From positions 496,001 to 560,000 of the forward strand of contig OX465598.1 of the NCBI GenBank assembly GCA_950022295.1: a DNA stretch of 64,000 nt, read 5' to 3'. Positions 8,644-20,318 of the stretch are shown piece after piece (the first letter of the stretch is position 1; every line of letters begins with the position of its first letter). Under the pieces are notes generated by a model, which saw nothing but the letters and a program-made list of their open reading frames with translations, had not been told where the DNA came from and did not search any database. The translations under genes and the position numbers were made by a program. The DNA is from Bromus sterilis. Lineage: Eukaryota; Streptophyta; Magnoliopsida; Poales; Poaceae.

Positions 8644-10065
8644 TTGGCCGATTCTGGCCATTTTCATGGGCTATTAACAACAGTTATATGGGCTATTAAT
8701 CACCGTTTCGGGTCCCCGGAGTGGTTTCCACCATTGATGAACCCTAGGGTGCATTTACGTGCCGGTCATCAACAGTCGCAGTTTTTGCCGCTCATCAACA
8801 GTCGCAGTTTTTGCCGATTCTGGCCTGTTTCATGGGCTATTAATCACAGTTATATAGGCTATTAATCACCGTTTTGGGTCCCCGGAGTGATTTCCACCAT
8901 TGACGAACCCCAAGGTGCATTTACGTGCCGGTCATCAACCCTCGCACTTTTTGCCGATTCTGGCCTGTTTCATGGGCTATTAAGCATAGTTAAATGGGCT
9001 ATTAATCACCGTTTTGGGTCCCCCGAGTGATTTCCACCATTGACGAACCCAGGCTGCATTTACGTGCCGGTCATCAACAGTCGCAGTTTATGCCGATTCT
9101 GGCCTGTTTCATTGGCTATTAATCACAGTTATATGGGCTATTAATCACCGTTTTGGGTCCCCGGAGTGATTTCCACCATTGATGAACCCTAGGGTGCATT
9201 TACGTGACGGTCATCAACCCTCGCACTTTTGGCCGATTCTGGCCTGTTTCATGGGCTATTAATCACAATTACATGGGCTATTAATCACCGTTTTGGGTCC
9301 CCGGTGTGATTTCCACCATTGACAAACCCCAGGGTGCATTTACGTGCCGGTCATCAACCCTCGCACTTTTTGCCGATTCTGGCCTGTTTCATGGGCTATT
9401 AATAACAGTTACATGGGCTATTAATCATCGTTTTGGGTCCCACGAGTGATTTCCACCATTGACGAACCCAGGCTGCATTTACGTGCCGGTCATCAACAGT
9501 CGCAGTTTATGCCGATTCTGGCCTGTTTCATTGGCTATTAATCACAGTTATATAAGCTATTAATCACCGTTTTGGGTCCCCGGAGTGATTTCCATCATTG
9601 ACGAACCCCAGGGTTCATATACGTGACGATCATCAACCCTCGCCCTTTTGGCCGATTCTGGCCATTTTCCTGGGCTATTAATCACAGTTATATGGGCTAT
9701 TAATCACCGTTTTGGGTCCCCGGAGTGATTTCCACCATTGATGAACCCTAGGGTGCATTTACGTGACGGTCATCAACCCTCGCACTTTTGGCCGATTCTG
9801 GCCTGTTTCATTGGCTATTAATCACAGTTATATGGGCTATTAATCACCGTTTTGGGTCCCCGGAGTGATTTCCACCATTGACGTACCCAGGGTGCATTTA
9901 CGTGCCGGACATCAGCCCTCGCACTTTTGGCCGATTCTGGCCTGTTTCATGGGATCTTAACCACAGTTACATGGGCTATTAATCACCGTTTTGGGTGCCC
10001 GGAGTGATTTCCACCATTGATGAACCCAGGGTGCATTTACGTGATGGTTATCAACACTCGCAGTT
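8644..10065 (+). repeat. Domain A HOR, 10-monomer form (1422 bp)
   Basis: It has the aagcatagttaaatggg monomer of the 12-mer but lacks two monomers just before the next marker: a gggtgcccggagtg monomer end joins straight to the gatgaacccagggtg monomer near 10020. The 278-bp difference from the 12-mer equals two monomers. Confidence 0.85.
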
Positions 10066-11766
10066 TTGGCCGATTCTGGCCATTTTCATGGGCTATTAAC
10101 AACAGTTATATGGGCTATTAATCACCGTTTCGGGTCCCCGGAGTGGTTTCCACCATTGATGAACCCTAGGGTGCATTTACGTGCCGGTCATCAACAGTCG
10201 CAGTTTTTGCCGCTCATCAACAGTCGCAGTTTTTGCCGATTCTGGCCTGTTTCATGGGCTATTAATCACAGTTATATAGGCTATTAATCACCGTTTTGGG
10301 TCCCCGGAGTGATTTCCACCATTGACGAACCCCAAGGTGCATTTACGTGCCGGTCATCAACCCTCGCACTTTTTGCCGATTCTGGCCTGTTTCATGGGCT
10401 ATTAAGCATAGTTAAATGGGCTATTAATCACCGTTTTGGGTCCCCCGAGTGATTTCCACCATTGACGAACCCAGGCTGCATTTACGTGCCGGTCATCAAC
10501 AGTCGCAGTTTATGCCGATTCTGGCCTGTTTCATTGGCTATTAATCACAGTTATATGGGCTATTAATCACCGTTTTGGGTCCCCGGAGTGATTTCCACCA
10601 TTGATGAACCCTAGGGTGCATTTACGTGACGGTCATCAACCCTCGCACTTTTGGCCGATTCTGGCCTGTTTCATGGGCTATTAATCACAATTACATGGGC
10701 TATTAATCACCGTTTTGGGTCCCCGGTGTGATTTCCACCATTGACAAACCCCAGGGTGCATTTACGTGCCGGTCATCAACCCTCGCACTTTTTGCCGATT
10801 CTGGCCTGTTTCATGGGCTATTAATAACAGTTACATGGGCTATTAATCATCGTTTTGGGTCCCACGAGTGATTTCCACCATTGACGAACCCAGGCTGCAT
10901 TTACGTGCCGGTCATCAACAGTCGCAGTTTATGCCGATTCTGGCCTGTTTCATTGGCTATTAATCACAGTTATATAAGCTATTAATCACCGTTTTGGGTC
11001 CCCGGAGTGATTTCCATCATTGACGAACCCCAGGGTTCATATACGTGACGATCATCAACCCTCGCCCTTTTGGCCGATTCTGGCCATTTTCCTGGGCTAT
11101 TAATCACAGTTATATGGGCTATTAATCACCGTTTTGGGTCCCCGGAGTGATTTCCACCATTGATGAACCCTAGGGTGCATTTACGTGACGGTCATCAACC
11201 CTCGCACTTTTGGCCGATTCTGGCCTGTTTCATTGGCTATTAATCACAGTTATATGGGCTATTAATCACCGTTTTGGGTCCCCGGAGTGATTTCCACCAT
11301 TGACGTACCCAGGGTGCATTTACGTGCCGGACATCAGCCCTCGCACTTTTGGCCGATTCTGGCCTGTTTCATGGGATCTTAACCACAGTTACATGGGCTA
11401 TTAATCACCGTTTTGGGTGCCCGGAGTGATTTCCACCATTGACGAACCTAGGGTGCATTTACGTGACGGTCATCAACCCTCGCAGTTTTGGCCGATTCTG
11501 GCCTGTTTCATGGGCTATTAATCACAGTTATATGGGCTATTAATCACCGTTTTGGGTCCCCGGAGTGATTTCCACCATTGACGAACCCCAGGGTGCATTT
11601 ACGTGACGGTCATCAACCCTTGCACTTTTGGCCGATTCTGGCCTGTTTCATGGGCTACTAATCACAGTTACATGGGCTATTAATCACCGTTTTGGGTCCC
11701 CGGAGTGATTTCCACCATTGATGAACCCAGGGTGCATTTACGTGATGGTTATCAACACTCGCAGTT
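10066..11766 (+). repeat. Domain A HOR, 12-monomer form (1701 bp)
   Basis: A full 12-mer. It shares private variants such as atataagctatt (near 10974) and gatcttaaccacag (near 11375) with the 10-mer before it and the 12-mer after it, so these three copies are closest relatives. Confidence 0.85.
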
Positions 11767-13466
11767 TTGGCCGATTCTGGCCATTTTCATGAGCTATTAA
11801 CAACAGTTATATGGGCTATTAATCACCGTTTCGGGTCCCCGGAGTGGTTTCCACCATTGATGAACCCTAGGGTGCATTTACGTGCCGGTCATCAACAGTC
11901 GCAGTTTTTGCCGCTCATCAACAGTCGCAGTTTTTGCCGATTCTGGCCTGTTTCATGGGCTATTAATCACAGTTATATAGGCTATTAATCACCGTTTTGG
12001 GTCCCCGGAGTGATTTCCACCATTGACGAACCCCAGGGTGCATTTACGTGCCGGTCATCAACCCTCGCACTTTTTGCCGATTCTGGCCTGTTTCATGGGC
12101 TATTAAGCATAATTAAATGGGCTATTAATCACCGTTTTGGGTCCCCCGAGTGATTTCCACCATTGACGAACCCAGGCTGCATTTACGTGCCGGTCATCAA
12201 CAGTCGCAGTTTATGCCGATTCTGGCCTGTTTCATTGGCTATTAATCACAGTTATATGGGCTATTAATCACCGTTTTGGGTCCCCGGAGTGATTTCCACC
12301 ATTGATGAACCCTAGGGTGCATTTACGTGACGGTCATCAACCCTCGCACTTTTGGCCGATTCTGGCCTGTTTCATGGGCTATTAATCACAATTACATGGG
12401 CTATTAATCACCGTTTTGGGTCCCCGGTGTGATTTCCACCATTGACAAACCCCAGGGTGCATTTACGTGCCGGTCATCAACCCTCGCACTTTTTGCCGAT
12501 TCTGGCCTGTTTCATGGGCTATTAATAACAGTTACATGGGCTATTAATCATCGTTTTGGGTCCCACGAGTGATTTCCACCATTGACGAACCCAGGCTGCA
12601 TTTACGTGCCGGTCATCAACAGTCGCAGTTTATGCCGATTCTGGCCTGTTTCATTGGCTATTAATCACAGTTATATAAGCTATTAATCACCGTTTTGGGT
12701 CCCCGGAGTGATTTCCATCATTGACGAACCCCAGGGTTCATATACGTGACGATCATCAACCCTCCCCTTTTGGCCGATTCTGGCCATTTTCCTGGGCTAT
12801 TAATCACAGTTATATGGGCTATTAATCACCGTTTTGGGTCCCCGGAGTGATTTCCACCATTGATGAACCCTAGGGTGCATTTACGTGACGGTCATCAACC
12901 CTCGCACTTTTGGCCGATTCTGGCCTGTTTCATTGGCTATTAATCACAGTTATATGGGCTATTAATCACCGTTTTGGGTCCCCGGAGTGATTTCCACCAT
13001 TGACGTACCCAGGGTGCATTTACGTGCCGGACATCAGCCCTCGCACTTTTGGCCGATTCTGGCCTGTTTCATGGGATCTTAACCACAGTTACATGGGCTA
13101 TTAATCACCGTTTTGGGTGCCCGGAGTGATTTCCACCATTGACGAACCTAGGGTGCATTTACGTGACGGTCATCAACCCTCGCAGTTTTGGCCGATTCTG
13201 GCCTGTTTCATGGGCTATTAATCACAGTTATATGGGCTATTAATCACCGTTTTGGGTCCCCGGAGTGATTTCCACCATTGACGAACCCCAGGGTGCATTT
13301 ACGTGACGGTCATCAACCCTTGCACTTTTGGCCGATTCTGGCCTGTTTCATGGGCTACTAATCACAGTTACATGGGCTATTAATCACCGTTTTGGGTCCC
13401 CGGAGTGATTTCCACCATTGATGAACCCAGGGTGCATTTACGTGATGGTTATCAACACTCGCAGTT
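11767..13466 (+). repeat. Domain A HOR, 12-monomer form (1700 bp)
   Basis: Near-identical to the preceding 12-mer. The marker monomer reads cattttcatgagc here and in the next copy, instead of cattttcatgggc, and cccttgcac replaces ccctcgcac, which links these copies to a recent duplication. Confidence 0.85.
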
Positions 13467-14748
13467 TTGGCCGATTCTGGCCATTTTCATGAGCTATTAA
13501 CAACAGTTATATGGGCTATTAATCACCGTTTCGGGTCCCCGGAGTGGTTTCCACCATTGATGAACCCTAGGGTGCATTTACGTGCCGGTCATCAACAGTC
13601 GCAGTTTTTGCCGCTCATCAACAGTCGCAGTTTTTGCCGATTCTGGCCTGTTTCATGGGCTATTAATCACAGTTATATAGGCTATTAATCACCGTTTTGG
13701 GTCCCCGGAGTGATTTCCACCATTGACGAACCCCAGGGTGCATTTACGTGCCGGTCATCAACCCTCGCACTTTTTGCCGATTCTGGCCTGTTTCATGGGC
13801 TATTAATAACAGTTACATGGGCTATTAATCATCGTTTTGGGTCCCCCGAGTGATTTCCACCATTGACGAACCCAGGCTGCATTTACGTGCCGGTCATCAA
13901 CAGTCGCAGTTTATGCCGATTCTGGCCTGTTTCATTGGCTATTAATCACAGTTATATAGGCTATTAATCACCGTTTTGGGTCCCCGGAGTGATTTCCATC
14001 ATTGACGAACCCCAGGGTTCATATACGTGACGATCATCAACCCTCGCCCTTTTGGCCGATTCTGGCCATTTTCCTGGGCTATTAATCACAGTTATATGGG
14101 CTATTAATCACCGTTTTGGGTCCCCGGAGTGATTTCCACCATTGATGAACCCTAGGGTGCATTTACGTGACAGTCATCAACCCTCGCACTTTTGGCCGAT
14201 TCTGGCCTGTTTCATTGGCTATTAATCACAGTTATATGGGCTATTAATCACCGTTTTGGGTCCCCAGAGTGATTTCCACCATTGACGTACCCAGGGTGCA
14301 TTTACGTGCCGGACATCAGCCCTCGCACTTTTGGCCGATTCTGGCCTGTTTCATGGGATCTTAATCACAGTTACATGGGCTATTAATCACCGTTTTGGGT
14401 CCCCGGAGTGATTTCCACCATTGACGAACCTAGGGTGCATTTACGTGACGGTCATCAACCCTCGCAGTTTTGGCCGATTCTGGCCTGTTTCATGGGCTAT
14501 TAATCACAGTTATATGGGCTATTAATCACCGTTTTGGGTCCCCGGAGTGATTTCCACCATTGACGAACCCCAGGGTGCATTTACGTGACGGTCATCAACC
14601 CTCGCACTTTTGGCCGATTCTGGCCTGTTTCATGGGCTACTAATCACAGTTGCATGGGCTATTAATCACCGTTTTGGGTCCCCGGAGTGATTTTCACCAT
14701 TGATGAACCCAGGGTGCATTTACGTGATGGTTATCAACACTCGCAGTT
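13467..14748 (+). repeat. Domain A HOR, 9-monomer form (1282 bp)
   Basis: The 9-mer architecture appears again. It starts with the cattttcatgagc variant of its left neighbour but is 9-mer in content, so it looks like a junction between a 12-mer type on the left and the 9-mer type on the right. Confidence 0.8.
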
Positions 14749-15870
14749 TTGGCCGATTCTGGCCATTTTCATGGGCTATTAACAACAGTTATATGGGCTA
14801 TTAATCACCGTTTCGGGTCCCCGGAGTGGTTTCCACCATTGATGAACCCTAGGGTGCATTTACGTGCCGGTCATCAACAGTCGCAGTTTTTGCCGCTCAT
14901 CAGCAGTCGCAGTTTTTGCCGATTCTGGCCTGTTTCATGGGCTATTAATCACAGTTATATAGGCTATTAATCACCGTTTTGGGTCCCCGGAGTGATTTCC
15001 ACCATTGACGAACCCCAGGGTGCATTTACGTGCCGGTCATCAACCCTTGCACTTTTTGCCGATTCTGGCCTGTTTCATGGGCTATTAATAACAGTTACAT
15101 GGGCTATTAATCATCGTTTTGGGTCCCCCGGGTGATTTCCACCATTGACGAACCCAGGCTGCATTTACGTGCCGGTCATCAACAGTCGCAGTTTATGCCG
15201 ATTCTGGCCTGTTTCATTGGCTATTAATCACAGTTATATAGGCTATTAATCACCGTTTTGGGTCCCCGGAGTGATTTCCATCATTGACGAACCCCAGGGT
15301 TCATATACGTGACGATCATCAACCCTCGCCCTTTTGGCCGATTCTGGCCATTTTCATGGGCTATTAATCAAAGTTATAAGGGCTATTAATCACCGTTTTG
15401 AGTCCCCGGAGTGATTTCCACCATTGACGAACCTAGGGTGCATTTACGTGACGGTCATCAACCCTCGCAGTTTTGGCCGATTCTGGCCTGTTTCATGGGC
15501 TATTAATCACAGTTATATGGGCTATTAATCACCGTTTTGGGTCCCCGGAGTGATTTCCACCATTGACGAACCCCAGGGTGCATTTACGTGACGGTCATCA
15601 ACCCTCGCACTTTTGGCCGATTCTGGCCTGTTTCATGGGCTACTAATCACAGTTACATGGGCTATTAATCACCGTTTTGGGTCCCCGGAGTGATTTCCAC
15701 CATTGATGAACCCAGGGTGCATTTACGTGATGGTTATCAACACTCGCAGTTTTGGCCGATTCTTGCCATTTTCATGGGCTATTAACAACAGTTATATGGG
15801 CTATTAATCACCGTTTCGGGTCCCCGGAGTGGTTTCCACCATTGATGAACCCTAGGGTGCATTTACGTGC
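14749..15870 (+). repeat. Domain A terminal degenerate HOR copy (about 7 monomers)
   Basis: The next gtgatggttatcaacac marker comes only 1003 bp later (near 15727) and the following monomer lacks the 26-bp duplication. Single-base differences from the core HORs become frequent. This is the frayed edge of the homogenised block, as expected where unequal exchange stops being efficient. Confidence 0.75.
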
Positions 15871-18800
15871 CGGTCATCAACGCTCGCACTTTTGGCCGAT
15901 TCTGGCCTATTTCATGGGCTATTAATCACTGTTCCATGGGCTATTAATCACCGTTTTGGGTCCCCGGAGTGATTTCCACCATTGACGAACCCAGGGTGCA
16001 TTTACGTGCCGGTCATCAACCCTCGCACTTTTTGCCGATTCTGGCCTGTTTCATGGGCTATTAATAACAGTTACATGGGCTATTAATCATCGTTTTGGGT
16101 CCCCGGAGTGATTTCCACCATTGACGAACCCAGGCTGCATTTACGTGCCGGTCATCAACAGTCGCAGTTTTTGCCGATTCTGGCCTGTTTCATGGGCTAT
16201 TAATCACAGTTATATAGGCTATTAATCACCGTTTTGGGTCCCCGGAGTGATTTCCATCATTGACGAACCCCAGGATTCATATACGTGACGATCATCAACC
16301 CTAGCCCTTTTGGCCGATTCTGGCCATTTTCATGGGCTATTAATCACAGTTATATGGGCTATTCATCACCGTTTTGGGTCCCCGGAGTGATTTTCACCAT
16401 TGATGAACCCTAGGGTGCATTTACGTGACGGTCATCAACCCTCGCACTTTTGGCCGATTCTGGCCTGTTTCATGAGCTATTAATCACAATTACCTAGGCT
16501 ATTAATCACCGTTTTGGGTCCCCGAAGTGATTTCCCCCATTGACGTACCCAGGGTGCATTTACGTGCCGGTCATCAGCCCTCGCACTTTTGGCCGATTCT
16601 GGCCTGTTTCATGGGCTCTTAATCACAGTTACATGGGCTATTAATCACCGTTTTGGGTCCCCGGAGTGATTTCCACCATTGACGAACCCAGGGTGCATTT
16701 ACGTGACGGTCATCAACCTCGCACTTTTGGCCGATTCTGGCCTGTTTCATGGGCTATTAATCACAGTTATATGGGCTATTAATCACCGTTTTGGGTCCCC
16801 GGAGTGATTTCCACCATTGACGAACCCCAGGGTGCATTTACGTGACGGTCATCAACCCTCGCACTTTTGGCCGATTCTGGCCTGTTTCATGGGCTACTAA
16901 TCACAGTTACATGGGCTATTAATCACCGTTTTGGGTCCCCGGAGTGATTTCCACCATTGATGAACCCAGGGTGCATTTACGTGACGGTTATCAACACTCG
17001 CAGTTTTGGCCGATTCTGGCCATTTTCATGGGTTATTAATAACAGTTATATGGGCTATTAATCACCGTTTTGGGTTCCCGGAGTGATTTCCACCATTGAC
17101 AAACCCTAGGGTGCATTTACGTGACGGTCATCTACCCTCGCACTTTTGGCCGATTCTGGCCTGTTTCATGGGCTATTAATCACAGTTACATGGGCTATTA
17201 ATCACCGTTTTGGGTCCCCGGAGAGATTTCCACCATTGACGAACCCTAGGGTGCATTTATGTGACGGTCATCAACCCTCGCACTTTTGGCCGATTCTGGC
17301 CTGTTTCATGGGCTATTAATCACAATTACATGGGCTATTAATCACCGTTTTGGGTCCCCGGAGTGATTTCCACCATTGACGAACCCCAGGGTGCATTTAC
17401 GTGCCGGTCATCAACAGTCGCAGTTTTGGCCAATTCTGGTCTGTTTCATGGGCTATTAATCACCGTTTTGAGTCCCTGGAGTGATTTCCACCATTGACGA
17501 ACCCGAGGGTGCATTTACGTGCCGGTCATCAACCCTCGCACTTTTTGCCGATTCTGGCCTGTTTCATGGGCTATTAATCACAGTTAAATGGGCTATTAAT
17601 CACCGTTTCGGGTCCCTGGAGTGATTTCCACCATTGACGAACTCAGGGTGCATTTACGTGCCGGTCATCAACCCTCGCACTTTTTGCCGATACTGGCCTG
17701 TTTCATGGGCTATTAATAACAGTTACATGGGCTATTAATCACCGTTTTGGGTCCCCGGAGTGATTTCCACCATTGACGAACCCAGGCTGCATTTACGTGC
17801 CGGTCATCAACAGTCGCAGTTTTTGCCGATTCTGGCCTGTTTCATGGGCTATTAATCACAATTATATAGGCTATTAATCACCGTTTTGGGTCCCCGGAGT
17901 GATTTCCACCATTGACGAACCCCAGGGTGCATTTACGTAAAGATCATCAACCCTCACCCTTTTTGCCGATTCTGGCATGTTTCATGGGCTATTAATCAAA
18001 ATTACATGGGCTATTAATCACCGTTTTGGGTCCCCGGAGTGATTTCCACCATTGACGAACCCCAGGGTGCATTTACGTGCCGGTCATCAACCCTCGCACT
18101 TTTGGAGGATTCTGGCATGTTTCATGGGCTCTTAGTCACAGTTTCATGGGCTATTAATCACCGTTTTGGGTCCCCGGAGTGATTTCCACCATTGACGAAC
18201 CCCAGGGTGCATTTACGTGTCGGTCATCAAGTGTCGTAGTTTTGGCCGATTCTGGCCATTTTCATGAAACAACAGTTATATGGGCTATTAATCACCGTTT
18301 TGGCTCCCCGGAGTGATTTCCACCATTGACGAACCCTAGAGTGCATTTACGTGATGGTCATCAACACTCAGAGTTCTGGCCGATTCTTGCCATTTTCATG
18401 GGCTATTAATAACAGTTATATGGGCTATTAATCACCGTTTTGGGTCCCCGTAGTGATTTCCACCATTGACGAACCACAGGGTGCATTTACGTGCCGGTCA
18501 TCAACAGTCGTAGTTTTGGCCGATTCTGGCCTGTTTCAGGGGCTATTAATCACAATTATAAGGGCTATTAATCACCGTTTTGAGTCCCCGGAGTGATTTC
18601 CCCAATTGACGAACCCCAGGGTGCATTTACGTGACGGTCATCAACCCTCGCACTTTTGGCCGATTCTGGCCTGTTTCATGGGCTATTAATCACAGTTACA
18701 TGGGCTATTGATCACCGTTTTGGGTCCCCGGAGTGATTTCCACCATTGACGAACCCAGGGTGCATTTACGTGACGGTTATCAACACTCGCAGTTTTGGCC

Positions 18801-19210
18801 GATTCTGGCCTGTTTCATGGGCTATGAATCACAGTTACATGGGCTATTAATCACTGTTTTGTGTCCCCGGAGTTATTTCCACCATTGACGAACCCTAGGG
18901 TGCATTTACATGACGGTCATCATCCCTCGCACTTTTGGGCGATTCTGGCCTGCTTCATGGGCTATTAATCACAGTTACATGGGCTATTAATCACCGTCTT
19001 GGGTCCCCGGAGTGATTTCCACCATTGACGAACCCTAGGATGCATTTATGTGACGGTCATCAACCCTCGCACTTTTGGCCGATTCTGGCCTGTTTCACGG
19101 GCTATTAATCACAGTTACATGGGCTATTAATCACAGGTTTTGTTCCCCGGAGTGATTTCCACCATTGACGAACCCAGGGTGCATTTACGTGCCGGTCATC
19201 AACCCTCGCA

Positions 19211-19628
19211 CTTTTTGTCGATTCTGGCATGTTTCATGGGCTATTAATAACAGTTACATGGGCTATTAATCACCGTTTTGGGTCCTCGGAGAGATTTCCA
19301 CCATTGACGAACCCTAGGGTGCATCTACGTGACGGTCATCAACCCTCGCACTTTTGGCCGATTCTGGCCTGTTTCACGGGCTATTAATCACAGTTACATG
19401 GGCTATTAATCACAGTTTTGGTTCCCCGGAGTGATTTCCACCATTGACGAACCCAGGGTGCATTTACGTGCCGGTCATCAACCCTCGCACTTTTGGCCGA
19501 TTCTGGCCTGTTTCACGGGCTATTAATCACAGTTACATGGGCTATTAATCACAGTTTTGGTTCCCCGGAGTGATTTCCACCATTGACGAACCCAGGGTGC
19601 ATTTACGTGCCGGTCATCAACCCTCGCA
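19211..19628 (+). repeat. Local three-monomer tandem duplication (418 bp)
   Basis: The phrase ctttttgtcgattctggcatg at 19211 returns at 19629 with the same neighbouring private variants (ttcacgggct, cacagttttggttcccc, gggtcctcggagag). The offset of 418 bp equals three monomers. It is a small unequal-exchange product inside the divergent zone. Confidence 0.75.
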
Positions 19629-20157
19629 CTTTTTGTCGATTCTGGCATGTTTCATGGGCTATTAATAACAGTTACATGGGCTATTAATCACCGTTTTGGG
19701 TCCTCGGAGAGATTTCCACCATTGACGAACCCTAGGGTGCATCTACGTGACGGTCATCAACCCTCGCACTTTTGGCCGATTCTGGCCTGTTTCATGGGCT
19801 ATTCATCACAGTTACATGGGAAATTAATCACCGTTTTGGGTTCCCGGAGTGATTTCCACCATTGACGAACCAGAGGGTGCATTTACGTGCCGGTCATCAA
19901 CAGTCGCAGTTTTGGCCGATTCTGGCCTGTTTCATGGGCTCTTAATCACAGTTATATGGGCTATTAATCACCGTTTTGGGTCTTCGGAGTGATTTCCACC
20001 ATTGACGAACCCCAGGGTGCATTTACGTGACGGTCATCAACCCTCGCACTTTTGGCCGATTCTGGCCTGTTTCATGGGCTATTAATCATAGTTACATGGG
20101 CAATTAATCATCGTTTTGGGTCCCCGGAGTGATTTCCACCATTGACGAACCCAGGCT

Positions 20158-20318
20158 GAATTTACGTGCCGGTCATCAACAGTCGCAGTTTTTGCCGATT
20201 CTGGCCTGTTTCATGGGCTATTAATCACAGTTATATAGGCTATTAATCACCGTTATATGGGCTATTAATCACCGTTTTGGGTCCCCGGAGTGATTTCCAC
20301 CATTGACGAACCCAGGGT
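20158..20318 (+). repeat. 161-bp monomer with three 22-bp subrepeats
   Basis: Three consecutive subrepeats are present: gggctattaatcacag, aggctattaatcaccg and gggctattaatcaccg, each about 22 bp apart, instead of two. The unit is 161 bp, one subrepeat longer than standard. Confidence 0.85.

Larger units (their letters stand above)
5594..15870 (+). repeat. Satellite array, domain A right part
   Basis: Head-to-tail 139-140 bp monomers arranged in HORs marked by a gtgatggttatcaacac monomer followed by the 26-bp-duplication monomer. Marker frames start at about 5662, 7362, 8644, 10066, 11767, 13467 and 14749, giving periods of 1700, 1282, 1422, 1701, 1700 and 1282 bp. A last degenerate copy follows 1003 bp later and lacks the 26-bp duplication. 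Identity between copies is very high by eye. All units point the same way. The right limit is where the marker pattern fades. Confidence 0.93.
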
